From positions 3,596,001 to 3,660,000 of the forward strand of contig PUDQ02000003.1 in the NCBI GenBank assembly GCA_002964805.2: a DNA stretch of 64,000 nt, read 5' to 3'. Below, one piece after another: positions 57,780-64,000 of the stretch. A program made the translations under genes and the position numbers. The stretch's first letter is position 1; each line of letters starts with the position of its first letter. This stretch comes from Trametes villosa (taxonomy: Eukaryota > Basidiomycota > Agaricomycetes > Polyporales > Polyporaceae). The notes under the pieces were generated by a model. The model saw only the letters and a program-made list of their open reading frames with translations. It was not told the origin of the DNA and ran no database searches.

Positions 57780-58770
57780 CCTCCCACACCCATTCCCAGA
57801 GTCTTGTAGCCAGGGAGTGACCCAGCCCCTCATACTCGTCCACGTCCAGGAGAAGCAACATCGCGACCCCAACGTCAGGGCAGTCTGGCAGTCGACCAGG
57901 ACCACGCCGAGCCCGTTGCTTACAACCCGCGCTGTTAGCCCGAGGCGAACAGCGCAGGTTGTAAGTAAGGGGCACGACATGCCACGCTGTAGGCATGCGG
58001 CCATGGTAATCACGACGAAGTGAACTTCTCGCCGGCCGACAGAAAGTAATCATACCCATGCGAAGCGTACCATCTAGTTGACCAGGTCGAGAGCTTGAGG
58101 GATGAACTATAGGTAGGTTCGTTAGCACCTATGACGCGCTACAGGAGGGGAATACTCACCCGAGGTAGAGGCGAAGGGAGGAAAGCACCGCCCACTTCCA
58201 GGTCTGACACGTCGCTGCCGTGGCAGCAACGTGAAGGCCGCCGCATGCACCCGTACGGCCTGGAGAATACCCCCGGCCTAGGGGAGCTCTCCAGGCGGCA
58301 GCGAGGCAGCTCAAGGGCGCCTGACAAAGGTAGAGCCTGCCGCGCGCCGAAGCGCACGGAAGCCGCCGACAGCGTCGACCACACTAGGGCTAGTGGCCGA
58401 CCCCCGTACGACCCGTACAGACCCGCTTCGATCCTGACGGGAGCTCGTTGGCTCGTTACAAAATGGGACGGTGCGGGGGAGGGGAAGGCGGAGGGCGTGG
58501 GCGTGGGGAGAGTTGCGTAGAGGGGAGGCGGGGCTTTCTTAACGGCAAGGCTTGTTTGGCTTGGTGGACGGGCAGCGGCTGGCAGGTCGGTCAGCCTCTT
58601 GCCGCGGGGAGGCCGGGGAGGCTGCGGGGAGATGTTGAGGGCGATCTTGGCGGGAAGCGAACTGCCGCGGACCCGAACAGCGAATGCGCTCCATGGGCAG
58701 CCTTTGGCCACGGTGGCGAATGCGCTTATATTACAGTCATGCAGCCAGGTTTCCCTAGAGCACGATCGGA
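57780..58770 (-). repeat. Repeat A, copy 11 (inverted, subfamily II)
   Basis: Reverse complement of the other ten copies, closest to copies 5 and 6. The hairpin at 57919-57965 has the best-matched arms of all (CTTACAACCTGCGCTGTT against AACAGCGCGGGTTGTAAG on the element strand). The intron donor lies at about 58159. Its exon-1 frame is open for 227 codons (58139-58822). This copy and its VPS16 partner are inverted together relative to the main array, so the pair moved or was duplicated as one block. Confidence 0.85.
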
Positions 58771-59278
58771 GGAGTATGTTTGGCTTATGTCGACCCCGAC
58801 GCACGCGATGTAGTGTCCGCAAGTAAGCTGAGCTTCGTCGAACTCACTCGCTTGCCCTTCCTACGCCCGCACACCGTAGATACTCGTTCGGGAGTGCCTT
58901 CTCAGTTCCGAGTCCCACTCCCATAGATCTGGCGCATACTCACATATTCCGCGGAGGGTCGTCCTTGTAGCATTACATATTGTGTAGTACACGTAGCGTA
59001 GGCAGAAGGGGCGGGGGGTACAAGCACCGTGAAGCGTGCATGGTCATGCAAATGCGGTGGGACTGTGTATGCGGGTATATGCGTAGTGAAAGAACGAGCG
59101 TGTGTGGTCGTGAATGCACGTGAAGTGGGCGGGCAGTACGCCGTTCTACAGGGGGTCAAGCAAAAAGTACACACAATGTACATCGAAGTAGTCCTGTGGC
59201 CGCGGCCGGAGTAGTCGTAGAATACGGCGGGGGTTGGGTAGGGTAGGAGGGTGTGCTGGGAGCGTTGACACTGGCAGG
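58771..59278. other. Spacer and 3' flank of the PH-domain gene
   Basis: No gene is recognised. Confidence 0.5.
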
Positions 59279-62192
59279 CTAAGAGCCACTTGCTGAGGGC
59301 TCCACGCGACGGACGCGTCTCCGCCTCCGTCTACACATCACGAACACAGTCAGCTGAACCGCACACATCACACACCGCACGCGGCACTCACCTCGGGAAG
59401 ATCGGGCCCCGCGGCATCGGCCGCTCGTCCAGGTCGAGCGCGACGTTCGTGCCCATCTGTATGCCCTAGCACGCCCATCCACATCAGCACACCATCCGAG
59501 TCGAAGACGCCATCCAACCGAGAGCGAGCACATACCTCGATCCAGTCGATGACCGCCGCGACGTCGGGCGCCTGTAGGAGGAACTGCTCGCCCTCCATGC
59601 GCACACGGATCACGTTCTTGCGCTTCACGTAGTCGCTCGCGAGCCCGCTCTCCGCGTTCTGCAGCGTGTACTTGCGGAGGAGGTCCTTCGCGTCCGGCAC
59701 GTACGCCGCCTCCTTCTCCTTCTCCTTGGTGTCGCCCGCCGAGTTCGTGTGCGCGAGCAGCCGGCTCCGCGAGAAGCGCGAGGTGCTGTCGCCGGCGGTC
59801 GGAGATGACGCAGTGGGGGAGGGCGTGGTGAGGGTAGTGGATGTCGTGGCATGCGACATCACCGACGACACGTTCGACGTCCGCGACGAGCCGAGCGTGT
59901 CCATCGACCGCCGTGCGTGCGCCGCGGACGGCCGGTCGATGCTCAGCCTCGAGCTCGAGTTGCTATGATTCGACCCGAGCCTGCTAGCGCTCTTCGAGCG
60001 CTGCCTGTGGAGCAACCGCGACCCAATATGCAACCGTGACTTCGTCGGTGGCGGCTGCGGGGATGACGGACGCGACGAATCCGCGCCTCCGCCCCCGTTG
60101 GCCGCGGAGGGCGGCCTCTCCTCCCGCTCCTCGACGATCTTCTGCGGGCGCTCCGAGGGGTCCTCCCTCGGACGCTCGCGCACCGCGCTGACGCGGATCC
60201 CGGACGTCGTCATCGCCGCGACGTCCACGCTCGTGATGTCGCCCACGCCGACCTTGCTCTCCCACCACTGCTCGATCGCGCTCACCGCGGAGCCCGCTGG
60301 GGGCGCCTTGTACACGCGGAACATCGTGCCCTCGAGCACGCAGAAGACGCGGCGCCACTTGCGGTCCTTCGCCTGCACGCCCGGCTGCGTGAACTCCATC
60401 TTGCGCGGCATGACGCCGGCGAGGTGGATCGCGTTGGTGTAGGCTGGCAGCTGCTCGCAGCCCTCCTCGTCGCGTGGCACGATGCGCGGGCGCTGGCTGC
60501 GCCGTTGGAACTGCAAATCCGGGTACGGGGGCGGTTCCGAGGACGGCTCGTACACAGGCAATGACCGCCGCCGACGCAACATGGGGGACGCGATGACGTC
60601 GTCCGGGGACTCTGGCTCGGGCGCGGGTTGCGGCTCTTCTTCCACTGGCGCGGGCTGACCTTGCGGTGCCGGTGCTTGTGGCTTCTTGCGCGAGAGTGAA
60701 TGGACGAGCTTTGGGGAGATGATCTTGTCCCGCTCCTTGCGCGTGGAGAGAAGGTCGACCATGCTCTTCGACCCGAGGTGATACAGCCCGGGTCGCGGAG
60801 AGCCGGGCGTGGACGGCATCGGGACGGTTCTGAGCTGCGGTATATCCTGGCCATGAGAGTGGAAGTCTGCGGGACGGGGCGTGCGCATAGGCGAGAGTGT
60901 GGGTTCGGGGGACTTGGAGGTGAAATAGTCGAGGGAGGAACCGGCTTGCGCGTGCGGCGTGCGCGGGGTATGCGAGCTGCCAGCGTCTGCGAACGAGATA
61001 CTAAACCCGGAGGTGTCAACGCGAGGCAGAGGGGCGAGGCGCGGTGTACCCGCCGTCGCCGGTGGCTGTCGGGGCGCCGCGTCGAGGTACTCCTGATCGT
61101 CCTCGTCTCCGCTGTCGCCCGAGTCATTGTCCGGTCCCTCTCCGCTTGCGCCGTCTCCGTGTTCCTCCCCGTCCTCTTCCTCTTCATCCTCCTCAAGGCT
61201 CGCATTCTCGTGATCCGCGTCCTGGTCCATATCGCTCGGCCCTTGCATGGGTAACGCCGGTATACTGCGTAACGGCGCTCTCCCACGCCCGGGGCGCACG
61301 GGCTGTGACGGCGTCGGTGGGGGCAGAGTCGGTAGGTGGAGGATGGGCATGGGTGGCTGTCGAGTGACCAACGATGGGGTGAGGCGGGCCCTCCCTTCGG
61401 CATTATAGCCAGCCATCATCGGGGGTGGCAGAGTGGCCAGGCGGGGCGCGAGAGCTCGACGCATAGACGCGCCGACAGTGGCGGATTGCTGAGCATCCTC
61501 TCGGGGTACTTCAGAGATCGTGAAGCCGCGCGACGGGAGGGTCTGTGCACGCTCATCCATGGGCAGTGTCCTTGATGAGGTGGCTGAAGGGAGACGGGAG
61601 GTGGTAGATGGCGAGCTTGTGACTGCACTTGTCGGGGACGGCTCCGTCAGAGAAAGGAGTGGCAGTCGGTCGACCTGCAGCGGCTCCTGAACACGCGCAG
61701 TTGGCATACTGGGCGAGGTCGTCTGCGGTTGCCCGTTCGTAACGAGACTGGGAGGAGCAGCCGCAGGAAGAGGTCCGGCGACCGACGGCAGGCCGTCCGC
61801 TACGCGCCTCCGCGATGATTCCGAGGACGGTGATGGGTTACTTGATTGTGGCAGACCAGACGGCGCGCTGGTGAGGGATACGCTGTATGGAGGGGACTCG
61901 CCGGATTCTCTGCTCTGATCCAGCGACTCGTGGTGTGCGCGCACGTCGAGCTTAGAAGGCGTCTTTGTGGTGAAGTCCATTGAACGCGTAGATCTGTCGT
62001 GCGACGCGTTCTGCTGCCTGCTCTCGCTCTTCCTGCGAGATGTGCGGAGCTGGGAGACCTTCTTCAAGAACTGGCTCGTCCGACCCTGTGAGTTGTTGTG
62101 AGAACGCCTACGCGCTATTGGAAGGAGATACTTGCCAGCAGCTGTGGCCTCGACTGCGCCGTCTCCGTTGTGCTTCCGTTAGCACTCGGCAT
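59279..62192 (-). CDS. Split-PH-domain protein with long disordered N-terminus
   Basis: Exons are 62136-62192, 59536-62085, 59392-59465 and 59279-59330, giving 910 residues in consistent phase. The first intron (62086-62135) uses a GC donor (GCAAGT) instead of GT; the next two are GT-AG. The N-terminus is MPSANGSTTETAQSRPQLLG followed by RTSQFLKKVSQLRTSRR. Residues ~40-570 are Ser/Pro-rich and disordered, with an acidic patch (EEDEEEEDGEEHGDG). A PH domain starts near residue 575 (RKMEFTQPGVQAKDRKWRRV, FCVLEGTMFRVYK). It is interrupted by ~200 low-complexity residues and resumes near 820 (KNVIRVRMEGEQFLLQAPDV, AAVIDWIEGIQMGTNVALDL). The end is basic (PRRRRRRVRRVE). It probably binds phosphoinositides at membranes; its exact role is unknown. 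Confidence 0.85.
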
Positions 62193-63400
62193 CGGGTGCG
62201 AGACGAGAGCGTTGAGCGGGAAGAAGAAGAGCAGAAAAACGAAGCCGCGGGATGTATAAGCTGCGAAGATGGAGCAGGTGGAGGACAGCCGGCATGAGGG
62301 GAGGACCAACGAGCGTCGTCCCCGCCGTCCAAAATTATGCGGCTGCCCATTCGCCCAATTCCGGGATTCGCGGAGTCCCCGAATGACGACGCGCATCATA
62401 CCTTTCCAGCTCCGACACCCCCCGAAGTGCTCGGGTCCCCACACCATCAAGCGGGGACAGATCGGAGCTCGAACGTATAAATACGGGCCTGCAGGCATGA
62501 CGTCGCACCTCCTGCGGCCTCGCCTACCCCGCACTTTCAAGTTCCTGCCCAGCTGCGCTGATATTTTGGCGTGCATCACAAACTCTTTGCTGCTCCTGCG
62601 ACACGTTTAGATCCGCTATTTTGAACACACGGCCAACTTCCTGGCATGACGACAGCTCCAATCGCTCTGCGTGGCCAGGCACGTGGATCGGCGTTCCTCG
62701 CTCTCACCAGGGACTGCCAACGTAGATTGGCTCGTTGGGTGCCGAAGGTGAAAGAAGACAAACCACGTTGGTAGGAAGTCTTTGTGAATGCTGGAACGCG
62801 TACTGCAGTTCCGTTGTGAAGTGCGCCGAGTGCGCGTACTGTGTCCCGCTGACGCAGCAATGACATAGGGCCCTTCCAGACAGGTGGGCAAACCAGCAGC
62901 TTTGTCGTCGTCATGGCTGTCGTTATGGTGGAATGGCCGGAGCTGGCGGCTGTGAACCCCTCAAACACGCCCCCACAATTCAAAAACCTCTTGGAGTCTG
63001 ATTTCGTTACGCCACATGCTGGGGACATCGTCGTACACGTCTCCGGTACGCCTCACCCGCGGGATTGGACGGCGTTCCTTTGTTGCTCTACCGTGTACCT
63101 ACGCTCTTCGCAGCACTCGGGCAACTAGTCTACATTGAACTCTATGAGCTTTCCCAATAGATGTCTAGCGCGTAGCTTCTAACTCAATCGAATGTATGAT
63201 TATGATCATGGACGCCAACTCTCCATGACGTGATGCTGTAGCCTAACCGTCTTAATGCTCCGGCGCTTGCCGACCTGTGCCTTCTTCTTCCTACGTACAG
63301 TTGTACCGATTCCGTCCTACTCAGCTGCTGCTCAGCCAACTCATCGTCAAACGGGCGTATAACGATAACTGCGCCCAAATTACCTTTCTCGCGGCCCACT
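62193..63400. other. Divergent intergenic region
   Basis: It contains the upstream sequence of both the PH-domain gene (-) and the MGR3-like gene (+). A good TATA box (CGTATAAATACGGGCC) lies at 62468-62482 on the + strand, but only a short open frame (from 62498) follows and I cannot support a gene. Frames around 62576-63028 on the minus strand have no motif. Confidence 0.45.
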
Positions 63401-64000
63401 ATGCTCTCTCGCGCCGCCAACAAACGGCCAGCAGCCCTGCTGCGAAGCCGGCTTCTCCCACACCGTACGGCAGTCTCCATACCTCGACGGGCGATATCGA
63501 CGAGCCCCTCGGGATGGACGCAGGCGAACCCGCGCGTCTCCACGCTCTTCGGCGTGCTCATGGCCGTCGGGGTCGCGTCAACGGCATACGGCGTGTGCGT
63601 GCCCCGAGCGCGAGTCCGCGGGCGACGACGCTGAAAGTATGTGCGTGTCAAGGTACCAGTTCTACACCACGTTCACCATGTGGCCGCCAGAGGTCCGCGG
63701 CGACCTGCGCGCAGGCATCAAGGCGAAGCACCAGGGCGACCTCGACCTGAGCGTGCGGTATCTCCACCGGTGTGTGCTCAGCAGACTCCTGTCAACGGAC
63801 GAGCCCTCCTAACGCGCTCGTAGAGCATGGCAGACCGCACAAAGCCTCCCCATATCGGCGTTTGCGTACGAACCCCACCTCAAGCTCTCCGGAATCGCCG
63901 TGGTCCTCGCAGAAGCCCTCGAGGGCACGAACCGCCCGCAAGACGCGTACGACACCTACAGCGCCGCGCTCCTCCAGCTGCGCGCCGCGAAAGACCTCAC
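63401..64000 (+). CDS. MGR3: MGR3-like mitochondrial TPR protein (3' end outside window)
   Basis: Mgr3 is an inner-membrane adaptor of the i-AAA protease that helps deliver substrates. Exons are 63401-63594, 63653-63769 and 63824 onward, continuing past the window. The first exon gives an Arg/Ala-rich presequence (MLSRAANKRPAALLRSRLLP) and one hydrophobic segment (VSTLFGVLMAVGVASTAYG). The second begins YQFYTTFTMWPPEVRGDLRA with GIKAKHQGDLDLSVRYLHR, and the third AWQTAQSLP, YEPHLKLSGIAVVLAEALEG and QDAYDTYSAALLQL. These are TPR-like helices as in fungal Mgr3 relatives. Both introns are GT-AG (58 and 54 nt). The start is the first ATG before the presequence. Confidence 0.8.

Noticed and set aside
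57780..58770. Repeat A as a typical Helitron end
   Set aside because: The hairpin is suggestive, but no CTRR end lies ~10 bases after it and no TC start was found; a non-autonomous relative cannot be excluded.
60282..61403. 373-codon antisense-phase frame within the PH-domain gene
   Set aside because: Shadow frame of the disordered Ser/Pro-rich region of the real gene.

Overview
The window is fungal nuclear DNA, GC-rich, with dense 48-80 nt GT-AG introns and protein families typical of Basidiomycota (Agaricomycetes); the order or genus cannot be fixed from sequence alone. Every gene name here comes from motif recognition by eye, without database searches.

The two ends hold ordinary single-copy genes. 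On the left are the 3' part of a SYG1/XPR1-type SPX-EXS phosphate transporter (1-2310, +) and a seven-exon DUF7918-like gene (4331-5869, +). On the right are a second, damaged DUF7918-like gene (49040-50268, +), the DEAD-box helicase DHH1 (50979-52667, +), the succinate dehydrogenase assembly factor SDHAF2/SDH5 (53377-53929, -), the PP1 phosphatase catalytic subunit GLC7 (54889-56343, -), a split-PH-domain protein (59279-62192, -) and the 5' part of an MGR3-like mitochondrial TPR protein (63401 to the window end, +).

Between about 2.9 and 48 kb, with an inverted outlier at 56.9-58.8 kb, lies an unusual duplicated zone. It is built from two parts: (i) a ~1 kb spliced repeat, called repeat A here, present 11 times, each copy with a conserved intron and a near-palindromic 47-nt hairpin; (ii) decayed copies of VPS16, the HOPS/CORVET core subunit gene. 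Four copies run from start codon to stop region, two more have internal deletions, and five smaller fragments are scattered in both orientations. VPS16 and A are nearly always tail to tail, so the basic unit is [A > < VPS16] plus a spacer that is itself partly duplicated. All VPS16 copies carry early stops, frameshifts or deletions, so no functional VPS16 is visible in this window.

Inside the zone there are also one apparently intact small orphan gene (23607-24279, -), several minisatellites, and a mosaic of fragments of unrelated housekeeping genes at 36.2-38.3 kb: SAM50 in two opposite pieces, a short-chain dehydrogenase, the RNA polymerase AC40 subunit and a WD-repeat gene start resembling JIP5. 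The most notable signals are the VPS16/A array, the conserved structure of repeat A, and the gene-fragment mosaic; together they look like a site that accumulates and degrades duplicated gene segments.
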